A stretch of 64,000 nt of DNA from Saccharomycopsis phalli (GCA_020342235.1 CP073212.1:1364001-1428000); one strand, 5' to 3'; shown: positions 9,964 to 19,479, counted from the first letter of the stretch. Numbers and translations: made by a program. The notes: a model not told the origin generated them from the letters alone.

Positions 9964-11445
9964 ATGGGAAATATGCTATACTTCTTCACCTTGGTATTTA
10001 TATTTTCTGCAGTTTATTCTGCTCCACCTGGTTTACCTACCCCTACTTTACCTATCCCAGGGAATCCTCCTCCAGGAATTCCTCCTCTGGGAATTCTTCC
10101 TTCTGGATTTCCAGTTCCAAGCCTTCCAACACCTCCGGTCTTACCACCTGGTCCTGGACAACCGTTGCCTCCGAGTGAGGACAGTTTCTACGATGCGCCA
10201 TCAGGGTTTGAAAGCAAACCATTGGGCGCGATTCTAAAGTCCAGAAAGGTAAATCAACCGTTTGGAATTGTTGTGATTCCGGAAAAAATACATTCAGTGT
10301 ACCAGTATCTTGTTCGGTCAGAAGACACTGACCATAACCCAAACGCAGTTGTCACCACGTTGTTTATTCCCTTGAACGCCGACTCCAAAAAGTTATTATC
10401 ATATCAAACTGCTGAAGACGCTGCTTCAACGCTTTGTGCACCTTCGTATGCCCTACGATTGGGTTCAAATGTCCAGGGGGTCGTGCCAAACCAGCTAGAA
10501 ACGTTGTTAATCCAAGCCCCATTGAATGAGGGATACTACGTGAATGTTCCTGATTATTTGGGTCCGAACTCGGCTTTTGGATCGTCGCATCAGGCAGGAT
10601 ACGCACTTTTGAACTCAATCAAAGCAGTGTTGTCGGATGGAGCAACAACTGGGATTAGTTCAGATGCCAGCGTGGCATTCTGGGGCTATTCTGGAGGAAC
10701 AGTTCCTACTACCTGGGGTGCCTCATTGGCGCCGACATATGCTCCTGATATTAATATTGTTGGTTTTGCTGCTGGCGGTGTCATTGTTGATTTTTCCAAT
10801 TTTCTTCTCATGAACCTGGGCACGTTTAGTTCCGGTCTTATAATTGCGGTGTTTGATGGGCTCAGTAACGAATTCCCAGCCGTCAATAAATTTGTCAACA
10901 GTAATGTCTTCTCTAATAAGTTGGCGCTGTTCAAATCCGTCGGACAAGACTGCATTCTTCTCTATTCAGTTAATAATGTCTATGGCTCATTATCCGACTG
11001 GTTTCCGCAAGGGATTACCGTGGTTAACGAACCGGCGATCCAACTGGTTCTCAACCAGTCCAATTTACTTCTTGCCGATTTGGTCCCAAAAGCACCTGCG
11101 TACATTTACAATTCATTGGGCGACGAAGTTGTTCCTGTCAGTGATACTGACTCGTGGTACGAGCAAATATGTGCCAAGGGGGCTTCAGTATCATACAACC
11201 AGGACAAATTGGGCGAGCATATTTCGGAGTATATTCTTGGAGCTGGTGGTGCATTTACGTGGCTCAAAGACCGGTTGAACGGAGTGCCACATCAAAGTGG
11301 GTGTCTGAGAAGTGTTGTATCGACTGATGCGCTTACTGCCAATGGATTGTCGGGGTTGGGAGATATAATTGCCAATGCGATTTTGAATCTTGTTTTGCAA
11401 GCACCTGCCAACTTTTTCCGAGATGCGTTTTCAAGTGTTGGATAG
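9964..11445 (+). CDS. Secreted lipase (fungal LIP family)
   Basis: The 493-residue protein belongs to the secretory lipase family of the Candida LIP genes (PF03583). A signal peptide of about 20 residues (ending FSAVYSA) is followed by an unusual proline-rich linker (about 20-75) of repeated PPG/LP motifs. The alpha/beta-hydrolase body follows. The nucleophile elbow is GYSGG with Ser243 (codon at 10690). Conserved family segments include YQTAEDAASTLCAPSYAL and NEGYYVNVPDYLGPNSAFG. The later GDEVVP and GEHISEY blocks should hold the Asp and His of the triad. It is expected to hydrolyse extracellular triacylglycerols. The codon before the ATG is GTG, and a second ATG at 9973 would also preserve the signal peptide. 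A TATA box sits only 25 bp upstream. Confidence 0.92.
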   Translation: MGNMLYFFTLVFIFSAVYSAPPGLPTPTLPIPGNPPPGIPPLGILPSGFPVPSLPTPPVLPPGPGQPLPPSEDSFYDAPSGFESKPLGAILKSRKVNQPFGIVVIPEKIHSVYQYLVRSEDTDHNPNAVVTTLFIPLNADSKKLLSYQTAEDAASTLCAPSYALRLGSNVQGVVPNQLETLLIQAPLNEGYYVNVPDYLGPNSAFGSSHQAGYALLNSIKAVLSDGATTGISSDASVAFWGYSGGTVPTTWGASLAPTYAPDINIVGFAAGGVIVDFSNFLLMNLGTFSSGLIIAVFDGLSNEFPAVNKFVNSNVFSNKLALFKSVGQDCILLYSVNNVYGSLSDWFPQGITVVNEPAIQLVLNQSNLLLADLVPKAPAYIYNSLGDEVVPVSDTDSWYEQICAKGASVSYNQDKLGEHISEYILGAGGAFTWLKDRLNGVPHQSGCLRSVVSTDALTANGLSGLGDIIANAILNLVLQAPANFFRDAFSSVG

Positions 11446-11462
11446 TTGGCGATGATAATTTT

Positions 11463-11531
11463 GAGATCTAGTGATTGAATTGAGATCTAGTGATTGAATT
11501 GGGATCTAGCGATTGAATTGAGATCTAATGG
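11463..11531. repeat. 19-bp minisatellite after lipase stop
   Basis: The unit GAGATCTAGTGATTGAATT starts at 11463, 11482, 11501 and 11520. It begins 18 bp after the lipase stop codon. The third copy has two changes and the fourth is partial. Confidence 0.95.
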
Positions 11532-11781
11532 CCTTGATGACATTCTTTAAATACTTTCTTTGATACCATCAAAGTTTCTAAACAACTTGAGTCTCCTTCT
11601 AGCGTACGTCAATTTATGATTAAAATGTGTTGATCCATGTAGCTCCGCCAACTAACACGGCAAAATATCCTTGCCAATTAATTTTGCCAATTAATTTACC
11701 ATTATTTACCATTATTTACCATTATTTATCATCAATTTACCATCAATTTACATGTATGCTGAGCTGCCCATCTCCCTGCAT

Positions 11782-11804
11782 CACGTGCGTGATATAAAAT
11801 TTTT
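11782..11804 (+). promoter_or_regulatory. CACGTG box and AAAATTTTT element before RPA49
   Basis: CACGTG lies at 11782-11787 and AAAATTTTT at 11796-11804, within 45 bp of the RPA49 ATG. AAAATTTT-type elements (RRPE) are a known mark of ribosome-biogenesis promoters in yeasts, which fits a Pol I subunit gene. Confidence 0.5.
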
Positions 11805-11825
11805 AAAAACTCTCCATGCTACACA

Positions 11826-13049
11826 ATGAGCAAACGCAGTTCCGACGGCACTGAGCTTCGAGTAGCTTCTTTTGAAACAGAACCGTCGCTAGCGGTGGGA
11901 GCCTTTTTTAAGGGCTTTAATGCCTCACCGGACTCGGGGTTCTCGATCTACAAGACCAAGAAATCGGACCAGGTATTGTTACATGGCGAAAACCAGCGAT
12001 TGGTGTTTGAAGGCAAGAGTGACGAGGATGATAGCAGCAGCTACTTTGTGGCGGTGCACGACCGGAAAAACAAGTCGATTGATGTGTACGCTGTGCCACT
12101 TATTGGCGCAAAAGTCAGCGCAAAGCGACTCAAGACGTACCAAGGACCAAGCATTCGACACAACGACGCGATGAATTACGTCAAGAGAAACGCACTCGGA
12201 CAGGAATTCGGTACGAAAAAGGCCAAAAAGGCCATTGCCGATGTCTCGGCCAACCGGATCGAAGCCGAGAAGCTCCAGCACCACGAAACTAATATCGTTG
12301 ATTCCGTTGAAGCTGCTACTGCCGCACTTCCTACAACGGAGCAGATGAACCAGAGCGTCACCGATGACCGGCCGACGCCACGATGTCGTGCTGATGCCAC
12401 CAATGTGGAAGATATCTATCCAATTAGCAATCTTGTGCCGAAGAAGGAGTGGGCCTTTATCAAGATCCAGCTGTTGTTGGGCGAGACCGACACAGCCAAG
12501 CGGTTGGAGTTTTTCCCACACAAGACCAGCAAGTATGTCGAGCAGCACTTACCGCGACTCACCAGCTTCAAGCAGGAGGACAAATTGAAGCTTTTGTACT
12601 ATGCATCGTTGCTCTTTGGGGTATATGCCAACCGAAGAGTGCATAGCAAGCAGGTGCTTCTAGAAAAGTTGGACAGTCCGTCTGAAATCTTGGTCGATGG
12701 CATCTTATCGCGGTTCACCACATACAAGTCGGGACTATACGGACGAACCAAGGACAAGAACTTCACCATCGATCCATACCATGAGGACAAGCTCTTGTGC
12801 TATTTACTTGCAGTGATCCTCACCATTGACAATTTCCAGGTTGCAATTCCTCCATTGGCCCAGGAATTGTCCATGAAGCCTTCAAGATTAACTCTGTTGT
12901 TCAGAGCACTTGGCTGTGCAGTCAAGCCGGCAACAGTAGCACAGGCGGAAGTGTTTGGAATCCCACGGAATTTAGCCAGCACATTTAAAGTTGCAAGCTT
13001 GAAGGTGCCATTTAAAGAACCTGTCATGGTGCGCCGAGGACGTAAATGA
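11826..13049 (+). CDS. RPA49: RNA polymerase I subunit A49
   Basis: The 407-residue protein matches Rpa49 in length and order. The N-terminal dimerisation region pairs with Rpa34 (about residues 1-115, SVAG/FKGF and the KTYQGPSIRHNDAMNYV segment). A linker follows (about 150-195). The C-terminal tandem winged-helix domain runs from IYPISNLVPKKEW to the end and binds DNA near the polymerase cleft. The Rpa49/Rpa34 pair is TFIIF-like and promotes rDNA initiation, elongation and RNA cleavage in the nucleolus. It is intronless with a clear ATG. A CACGTG box and an RRPE-like element lie just upstream. The stop is followed immediately by the CACGTG array shared with VPS75. Confidence 0.93.
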   Translation: MSKRSSDGTELRVASFETEPSLAVGAFFKGFNASPDSGFSIYKTKKSDQVLLHGENQRLVFEGKSDEDDSSSYFVAVHDRKNKSIDVYAVPLIGAKVSAKRLKTYQGPSIRHNDAMNYVKRNALGQEFGTKKAKKAIADVSANRIEAEKLQHHETNIVDSVEAATAALPTTEQMNQSVTDDRPTPRCRADATNVEDIYPISNLVPKKEWAFIKIQLLLGETDTAKRLEFFPHKTSKYVEQHLPRLTSFKQEDKLKLLYYASLLFGVYANRRVHSKQVLLEKLDSPSEILVDGILSRFTTYKSGLYGRTKDKNFTIDPYHEDKLLCYLLAVILTIDNFQVAIPPLAQELSMKPSRLTLLFRALGCAVKPATVAQAEVFGIPRNLASTFKVASLKVPFKEPVMVRRGRK

Positions 13050-13050
13050 G

Positions 13051-13151
13051 CACGTGATACAAATATCCACGTGCCCATTATTCACGTGACAATATGAATC
13101 ACGTGCTAAATGTCCACGTGCTCCAGAACCACGTGCAGAATTTTTCACGTG
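13051..13151. promoter_or_regulatory. Array of seven CACGTG boxes upstream of VPS75
   Basis: CACGTG starts at 13051, 13068, 13083, 13100, 13115, 13130 and 13146, spacings of 15-17 bp. The array begins 1 bp after the RPA49 stop and ends 47 bp before the VPS75 ATG, filling the 149-bp gap. CACGTG is the core site of yeast bHLH factors such as Cbf1, Pho4 and Tye7. The spacers are not conserved, so the boxes have been kept, or copied, independently of the sequence between them. Confidence 0.8.
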
Positions 13152-13198
13152 GGCTATATTTATGTACCATGGTATAGACAGCAATAATACACAACCAA

Positions 13199-13901
13199 AT
13201 GGAAGAGTGAGTAGGATGCGTGTTTGCGGACCAACTAATTCAGAATCGTGGAGACTGCATTAAAAGGATTGTATGAGAACGAGGAGGCCATTGAGGAAAT
13301 AGAACGGCAAACCGAGGTTTACCGGCTTAGAAAATGCCAAGACGTTTATAAACAACGACAAGAACATATTGGCAAAATCGAGTACTTCTGGTATGTCGTC
13401 TTGTCGCAGCATGAGGAATTTGGCGAGTATGTTGAGCCAGTTGAGTATAAATACTTTGAATCGTTAAAAGCTTTGTACATTGACTGGGAGGTGGCTCTGG
13501 ACCCAAAACTGGACAACCCGGCCAATTTTGATATTACGTTTGAGTTTGGCGAGGAAGTTGGGTCTCAAAAGGTTACCAAGCGGTTTTTTGAACGTGACGG
13601 GGAACTTGTTTCTGAGAAGGTGGAGTTTACTTGGCCAGAAACCGAAGTTTCGCATGAGAAATCGTTCTTTGGAATATTTGAATGGACTGGGGAGGAGGAG
13701 TCGGAGAAATTGTGTGATGGTGGGGAGATTGGGAAGTTGTTTGCTGAGGATATTTTTCCGTATGCTGTAAAGTATTATATGCAAGCCCAGAGCGACCAAT
13801 TGGAAGAAGAGATGAATGATGGTGAAGAGAGTGAGCCTGAGTTGAATGTCAAGAAGAGAAAGTTGGATGAGAGCAATGAGGATGAAGATAGAAAAGAATA
13901 A
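13199..13901 (+). CDS. VPS75: NAP-family histone chaperone Vps75
   Basis: The product is 221 residues after splicing. Exon 1 is only 8 nt (13199-13206, ATGGAAGA). A 37-nt intron follows (13207-13243, GTGAGT...CTAATTCAG), and exon 2 runs 13244-13901. The joined start reads MEEIVETALKGLYENEEAIE. The long dimerisation helix (about 10-60) leads into the NAP fold with KIEYFWYVVLSQHEEFGEYV, which closely resembles Vps75. The segment FFGIFEW marks the earmuff region, and the tail is acidic with a KKRK patch near the end, a likely nuclear signal. Vps75 binds H3-H4 and activates the Rtt109 acetyltransferase. The unspliced frame has no ATG start, so the intron is needed. Confidence 0.88.
13207..13243 (+). 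other. Spliceosomal intron of VPS75, 37 nt
   Basis: Donor GTGAGT, branch-like ACTAAT directly before the acceptor CAG. Removing it joins GA to A and gives an in-frame start. Confidence 0.85.
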
Positions 13902-13955
13902 GAATGGACAAGAAGGAAAGATGGACAAGAATAAGGATGGACAAGAATAAGGATG
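13902..13955. repeat. 16-bp minisatellite after VPS75 stop
   Basis: ATGGACAAGAATAAGG-type units follow the VPS75 stop directly. The first copies overlap sequence resembling the gene's last codons (GAAAAGAATAAG), so the array may have grown from the coding end. Confidence 0.75.
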
Positions 13956-14335
13956 GATTTTTGCGCCGTCAATTTATAGTAATTTTCATTGGACTACAAG
14001 TATAGATATTTTTTAAAACTGATATCCTTGTCTTTTGTGGAAACTTTAGTGATGTGTGGCATCTAATTGGCCTTATCTACCGTTTGTCTATAGCATTGGT
14101 ACAACTGTAATGGGCCCTAAAAATTTAATCTAGCCTTGATTTCAGGCAATGCGTCTTTCAATAGGGAAATTTGCCAATTTAATTCAAGTGTATTGTTTTT
14201 CACATTTAATTTTCACCTGGTCTGTTTGTTACCTTACGGAATGCTACAAGTATTATATGCAAAACACACCTTCAATAGGAATCATTATTCTAATAGCCTG
14301 AAAATAGACGACACTTTTGTAATATATGCCAATTA

Positions 14336-14450
14336 ACTCAGAATTTAATTTCATAAGACTCAGAATTCAATGTCATAAGACTCATGATTTAATTGACGCC
14401 ATTGACCAGTTGTTTAATATCGTAAGACTCATAATTTAATTAACGCATCA
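14336..14450. repeat. Degenerate repeats in VPS75/VPS10 convergent gap
   Basis: CATAAGACTCAGAATTCAAT-type units recur three to four times with variants such as CGTAAGACTCATAATTTAAT, followed by two TTGACACCACA copies. The VPS75-VPS10 gap is otherwise featureless. Confidence 0.7.
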
Positions 14451-14489
14451 TTGACACCACAGACCAATTGACACCACAATTTACCCAAT

Positions 14490-17400
14490 TTAATCATCGT
14501 CATCATAAACCCTTTGATACCGTACCGGGGCCCTGTTCCCTTCCTGTATCACCTCCTCTACCATGCGATAAAACTCAGTTACGACATTAATCACCGAAAA
14601 AAAACACACCTTTGTGCTATTCTTGACGACTTGAGCAAGAGAAAAGTTTGGCTGGAGATAGAAATTGTCATTATCATCGTCCAATCTGATTTGGCCTGTG
14701 CTAGTAGATAGGAAGCTGATGGCGAAATAAAACAAGACCGACACTCCAAGGATGACGATAATTGTAACCAAGAATAGCCTTGGTCCTCTGAGTCCGATAT
14801 GGACGTCGTCAAACTGCGTTTGCTTGCCCTTGCAAGGTTTTGTCACGGACTTTTCCAAATCAAGACCATGGGCACATTGACTAACTGCCATTTTTCTATA
14901 GCCACTAGGGGACTGGTATTCAAATACCGAGTCCATTTCCAGGCAAACGGCAGAATACTGATGCTCATGGGACTCTCTGACCTCGGGAAGAAGCTCGCAG
15001 GACCCAGAGGTGTTTCTGAAGTAGTTTACCTCGCACTCAAAGTCCGAGCTGGCACAGGCGCAGTTTTGAATGACCCGCGGCAGGATATCGTCATCCGAGT
15101 AGCAGGGCACGTTGGGGATTTTACGGTAGTAGGCTGTCTCGGCTCCAAATAGGCAGTTTGAGTCAGGCAGATGGGGCACAAACTCTTGGAAGTCGCCGTT
15201 GGACATTACCAACGGATGGCGGCACTCGTGTTTCAAGACGAGGCTGAAGTCGAGGGTGATGGCTAGGGTATGTTTCTGGTTTGGGTCTGTATCACTCTGA
15301 TGATCTGTATCAATCTGATCTATTTCACTCTGATGATCTGTATCAATCTGATCTATTTCACTCTGATTATCTATTTCACTCTGATGATCTCTATCTATCT
15401 GAGTAATATCTCCATCTCTCTGATTTGATACCCCTCCATCTTTCTCAAGTAGCACCATCACCGTGCGTGAGTCAATCACAAGAAGCAGATACACCCGCCC
15501 AGAAACATTGTGAAACTGAAACTGCTGCCAGGACCTGCCTAAATCAATCGAGTAGTAAACCTCTTTAATCGCCTCTTTATCATTAGCAGCCACTAGAAGC
15601 GCTCCTCGTCCGGCAATTGCAACCAAGTGCGGTCCCTTAAACACCTCTTGCCAAGACACACCGGCGTCGGTAGACAAGTATGTGTTTGCATCCTTGTACT
15701 CTCCAAGGCTGTTTCCAGTGTTTCCCACTGCGAGAAATATCCCCACGGCCCGTGACTGGGTCATGGCGCTGTTCCAAGAAGTGGGTCCGTGGAAATGCAA
15801 GCTGCCGCCCAGGACGTTGCGCGCGTCGGGCCGCACCGGCGACCACGAGCCGCCGTCGTTGTACGAGATGGCCGTCCGGAGGCCGTCCGCGACGCGGTTG
15901 GCAATGAGGATGCCGGAAAGCGTGGCGGCTCTGGTCCAGTCGAGCCGGTTTGCCGCGCAGTTAATGTCGCTGGCCGCGACCACAAACTGGTCGCCGTTTG
16001 TATTCGATTTATACACCGTGGCCGTGTGATTCTCGAGGGTGTAGTACACGATTTCGTCTGGGCGCGCGCCCGGGCCCGGAAGATGCAAGCGGGTCGCCTG
16101 GTCGAGCGGCGACGCGGTCACGCGGCGGGTCCAACGCCGCCCGTCGGCGGTAGCCTGGAGCTCGGCGGCCCGGCCGGAGGCTACTGTGGCGAGAATCGTG
16201 CGATTTCCCGGGTAGAACCCGGTGACGTGCGATAAAACTGTGGCGGACGAGGCAAAGAAGTCGTGGGACTGTACGAGGGCGCTTGATTGCAAGAAGCAGT
16301 AGATGAGGCTGTCGTTTGCGGTCGGGATGAAGTTGGACACGAAGATGCACGGCAGTTGGCCGTTTTCCACGAGCAAGTTCCAGGTGAGGCCGTAGTCAAT
16401 GGAGCCGTACGACACCATGCGGCCGTTAACGGTCCCCGATACAATTACACGGCCTGGCACCTGGCTGTGGTGCGAAATGTCCAGGACCAGATCGATCGGA
16501 GAAGTGCACTGGTGCCAGTTGTGACGGTCCAACGAGTATATAATTTCGCGGCCGGGCCCGAACAAAAACACCTGCTGCCCGTTTTCAGTGTACCGGGCCA
16601 CGTCACTGTCGACAGTCGACCAGGAGCTTCCTCGGTTCCAGGAGCAGTAGAACCGCGATTGTGACGTGAGAACCGTGAGAAACGCGGGCGACTCGCCGTG
16701 CGCGGCAACCGAGCCGTTGAACTCGCACCCGTACGCGTGCAAATCGCGGTCCTTGTAGTAGCTCGTCGCGGTTTCCGCCGGCACAAGCTCGACGCGCGGG
16801 TTCGGGTCGCGCGCCCGCCCGTCCGCCGGCCGGTCGGCGCATGGAGTCTCGATATCGGCCGCGAGGTCGGCGCCGCCCTTGCAGCGGTTGCCCTCCCGGA
16901 GCGAGTACCCGCTGGGCCGCGAGAACGACGCGGTGTGGCCGTCACAGAAGCGCGACACGTAATGTGCCATGGACTTCTCCGTGTCGTTGGTGATACAGGC
17001 GCCGGCGGTGTCTGGCGAGAAGCCTGGAGAACACTCGTAATCGGCCGCGGTACATTGACACGGTTCGGATGTGAGCGAGGTGCCGCCCCGGCAAGCAGTA
17101 AGCCGCCGCCGGAACGCGGTCCGGGCGCCCCGGAAACACGCGGGCGCGGCGACCCAGTCGTAGTCGCGCGGCGTGCACGCAGCGAGTGCCTGCCACGCGG
17201 CCGAGAAGTCGAGCGTCTGGACCGCGCTTCCGGCGACCGCAAGGAACACCCCCGCCCGGGGCGTTGCCACGAGTTGCGCGTAGCGGCGGGGCGGGCCGCC
17301 GAGCACGTGCGCGGACCACGACCGGCCGCCGTCGAGCGAATAACGCACTTCTGCCGTCGGAACCACGTCCCGGATCGCAACAAGCACCGCGCCGTGGTCG

Positions 17401-18605
17401 CTGGCGGCAAAAAGATGCGGTCCCGGCAACGCGCGGGTCCAATTGAGCCCGTTGTCCTGCGAAACGTACGTGTCGCTTTCAGTGTAGCTGGCAAGCGACA
17501 GGCCGTAGTTTCCAACGGCAAGAAACGTGCCTGGTGCCGCGGGGCTCCTGGAGATGTGCTGCGCTGTGTTTTCGCTGACTGCCTGGCGGACGGCCGAGTG
17601 CACGTGAAGCGACTGGCCCGCCGACGGCATGAGCGGCGCCCAGGAGCCGCCGTCGTCGAACGTGGCGACCGACCCCACTGCGCCGGAGCCGGCGATGGTG
17701 TTTGTCACTGCGATTCCCTCGATCCCATGCACGGATTCGTAGTCAATGAGTCCGCGCGGGTCGCGATGGACGGCCTCGAGCACCGGCTGGACGGCTATGT
17801 CGCCGCGGTTCGGGCGGAAGGTCGCGCGGAAAAGCCGCCCCAGCAGCGGGCCCAGCGGCACCACGAGAAAGAGCGACCGAGCGGCGCTGGAGGCGACAAT
17901 CGAGATATCCTCGGTGGCAAACCGCACGCTGCCCCAGACGGTGCCGTTGGCCGATAAATATATGCTGTCCTTGGCGAGCGCAAGGTACATTCCATGGTAG
18001 TAGTGCAACGCAGTCATGTCGCCTGCGATCCGGCGCTCGGGCGGCGACACCCCGCCGCTGGCTACAGTGTAGGCGTCCACGCCGCCTGGAGCTAGGCAGA
18101 GCGCGCCCTCGGCCGTCGCCTGGCACGAGACAGATCGGGCCAAAAACTGCGCAGACTGGCCAGAAACATGAGTGAAACTGCACGGGCCAGAGCAATTGCT
18201 GGCCACAAGAAACGTGTCGGCGTCGTGCGGCGCGAAATTCACCGGAAAGGTGTCGTTGGCATGGTTTAGGAGCACCGACGCGCGACGGCCGCCCACCAGA
18301 CCGCCAATAGCGACGTTGTGCCATTTTTTATTCTTCAAATAGAAAACACTGGTGTTTGTCAACGCCGCCAACCGGTCATAATACGGGTTTTTCCGCAACC
18401 CGGTGACAAGACCCGCGTCCAACTGCTCGGGGCTCCACTGCGCGAAATCGGTCGACGAAATCACTTGGTGGGACTGGGGGTTGAAAAAGTAGCTGTCTGA
18501 CCCGGCAAAGAGGATTTCTTTTGCCTCTCCAGGCTGCGAGAAGGTCACCAGAGGTGGAGAGTACGCCGAGGCGAGTGCTAGAACGAGAAATGATGCCAGC
18601 AACAT
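14490..18605 (-). CDS. VPS10: Vacuolar protein sorting receptor Vps10 (sortilin family)
   Basis: The 1371-residue type I receptor cycles between late Golgi and endosome to deliver carboxypeptidase Y. The ATG at 18605 gives a clean signal peptide (MLLASFLVLALASA). The frame extends to 18737, but those 44 residues are repeat-derived and unlikely. Two luminal Vps10 domains are visible, each a ten-bladed propeller with Asp-box motifs (for example SQDNGLNW, SLDGGRSW, SYNDGGSW, STDAGVSW, SIDLGRSW) followed by a Cys-rich 10CC module (one near C-x-C-TAADYEC, the second near CACASSDFEC). One membrane span (LFLVTIIVILGVSVLFYFAI) precedes a cytosolic tail containing NFYLQPNF, a possible retrieval signal. 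Codons for about the first 830 residues are extremely GC-rich, unlike the 3' part and all neighbours. An in-frame 33-bp repeat adds a hydrophilic loop after the second propeller. Confidence 0.93.
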   Translation of the reverse strand: MLLASFLVLALASAYSPPLVTFSQPGEAKEILFAGSDSYFFNPQSHQVISSTDFAQWSPEQLDAGLVTGLRKNPYYDRLAALTNTSVFYLKNKKWHNVAIGGLVGGRRASVLLNHANDTFPVNFAPHDADTFLVASNCSGPCSFTHVSGQSAQFLARSVSCQATAEGALCLAPGGVDAYTVASGGVSPPERRIAGDMTALHYYHGMYLALAKDSIYLSANGTVWGSVRFATEDISIVASSAARSLFLVVPLGPLLGRLFRATFRPNRGDIAVQPVLEAVHRDPRGLIDYESVHGIEGIAVTNTIAGSGAVGSVATFDDGGSWAPLMPSAGQSLHVHSAVRQAVSENTAQHISRSPAAPGTFLAVGNYGLSLASYTESDTYVSQDNGLNWTRALPGPHLFAASDHGAVLVAIRDVVPTAEVRYSLDGGRSWSAHVLGGPPRRYAQLVATPRAGVFLAVAGSAVQTLDFSAAWQALAACTPRDYDWVAAPACFRGARTAFRRRLTACRGGTSLTSEPCQCTAADYECSPGFSPDTAGACITNDTEKSMAHYVSRFCDGHTASFSRPSGYSLREGNRCKGGADLAADIETPCADRPADGRARDPNPRVELVPAETATSYYKDRDLHAYGCEFNGSVAAHGESPAFLTVLTSQSRFYCSWNRGSSWSTVDSDVARYTENGQQVFLFGPGREIIYSLDRHNWHQCTSPIDLVLDISHHSQVPGRVIVSGTVNGRMVSYGSIDYGLTWNLLVENGQLPCIFVSNFIPTANDSLIYCFLQSSALVQSHDFFASSATVLSHVTGFYPGNRTILATVASGRAAELQATADGRRWTRRVTASPLDQATRLHLPGPGARPDEIVYYTLENHTATVYKSNTNGDQFVVAASDINCAANRLDWTRAATLSGILIANRVADGLRTAISYNDGGSWSPVRPDARNVLGGSLHFHGPTSWNSAMTQSRAVGIFLAVGNTGNSLGEYKDANTYLSTDAGVSWQEVFKGPHLVAIAGRGALLVAANDKEAIKEVYYSIDLGRSWQQFQFHNVSGRVYLLLVIDSRTVMVLLEKDGGVSNQRDGDITQIDRDHQSEIDNQSEIDQIDTDHQSEIDQIDTDHQSDTDPNQKHTLAITLDFSLVLKHECRHPLVMSNGDFQEFVPHLPDSNCLFGAETAYYRKIPNVPCYSDDDILPRVIQNCACASSDFECEVNYFRNTSGSCELLPEVRESHEHQYSAVCLEMDSVFEYQSPSGYRKMAVSQCAHGLDLEKSVTKPCKGKQTQFDDVHIGLRGPRLFLVTIIVILGVSVLFYFAISFLSTSTGQIRLDDDNDNFYLQPNFSLAQVVKNSTKVCFFSVINVVTEFYRMVEEVIQEGNRAPVRYQRVYDDDD
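15289..15402 (-). repeat. In-frame coding minisatellite in VPS10
   Basis: A 33-bp period encodes DHQSEIDQIDT-like repeats, between the second propeller and the second 10CC module. The frame is kept throughout, so it is translated as a polar insertion rather than being an intron. No splice signals of the local type flank it. Confidence 0.85.
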
Positions 18606-18645
18606 GGAAGCATAGGCACTGGTTTGGGTGGGATGGGGTGGATAT

Positions 18646-18702
18646 GGAGATGTTTTGTGGAGATGGAGATGTTTTGTGGAGATGGAGATGTTTTGTGGAG
18701 GT
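18646..18702. repeat. 19-bp minisatellite upstream of VPS10
   Basis: GGAGATGTTTTGTGGAGAT occurs at 18646, 18665 and 18684. It lies 41-97 bp before the VPS10 ATG, so probably in its 5' leader or core promoter. Confidence 0.95.
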
Positions 18703-18889
18703 GTGGAGACTTTTATGAGAGGTATTGATTTATTCACGTGGTTCGTTCACGGGATAATTCACGGTATGATTCACTTTAGTATGACTTGTTTGAGATTGGT
18801 GTAGAAAATCATGCACGAGCACCGGTGGAGAATGTATGAGCATGAGATGGATGAAAATATTAATAGACAAATACATGAGCATATAATAT

Positions 18890-19055
18890 ATGGATGAAGT
18901 ATATGAATATGATTGGGCATACAATAATGAGATGTACAAATGAGATATGGAGCAAGTATATGAATATGATTGAACACACAATATGGAGGAAGTATATGAA
19001 TATGATTGAACATACAATATGGAGGAAGTATATGAATATGATTGAACATACATGA
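18890..19055. repeat. 36-bp minisatellite
   Basis: Units containing AGTATATGAATATGATTGAA start at 18955, 18991 and 19027 (36-bp period). A diverged fourth copy lies at 18898. It also creates long fortuitous open frames on the minus strand, rejected as genes. Confidence 0.9.
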
Positions 19056-19479
19056 ATAAGAAGATATGAATAAACATACAAGAATAGATATGGATGAAAT
19101 ACAGAAATACATACATGGCCATACAAGAACAAGACATGAATTGTAATACAATAACTACAATACAAGTTGGTGAAATAGCTAAATTATATTCGCTCAACTA
19201 CTCAAAAAAAGTCTGACTATACTTGAAATGGACAATTGCTCGGCGGAATGTAAAACTATGCCAGTTGGGGCACTTCACTAATAGAGGAGCTAAAGCCAGA
19301 TAGGAAATATCAACAAAGAAAATGTCCTGATTGTCAAAAAATTAGGACAAGCTGGCTTATAAATATATTAGGGTAAACTTCTTCATTACGTGAATAATCA
19401 TACAAGACGACAACATAAATGAAATACATAATGCTTGATCTTTAAGAAACTGACAAAGAGAAATGACTCAAAAGGAGCT

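Noticed and set aside
16445-17521. 358-codon minus-strand frame overlapping VPS10
   Set aside because: Out-of-frame shadow of VPS10 in GC-rich DNA with Arg/Thr/Pro-rich random composition.
16698-17957. 419-codon open frame on the plus strand
   Set aside because: It lies antisense to the GC-rich part of VPS10. High GC removes stop codons, and the translation is Arg/Gly/Ala-rich without domains.
18730-19197. Three overlapping minus-strand frames with YSYTSSI and IFIYFLHI repeats
   Set aside because: Produced by the 36-bp minisatellite. All three frames stay open, which is expected from a period divisible by three.
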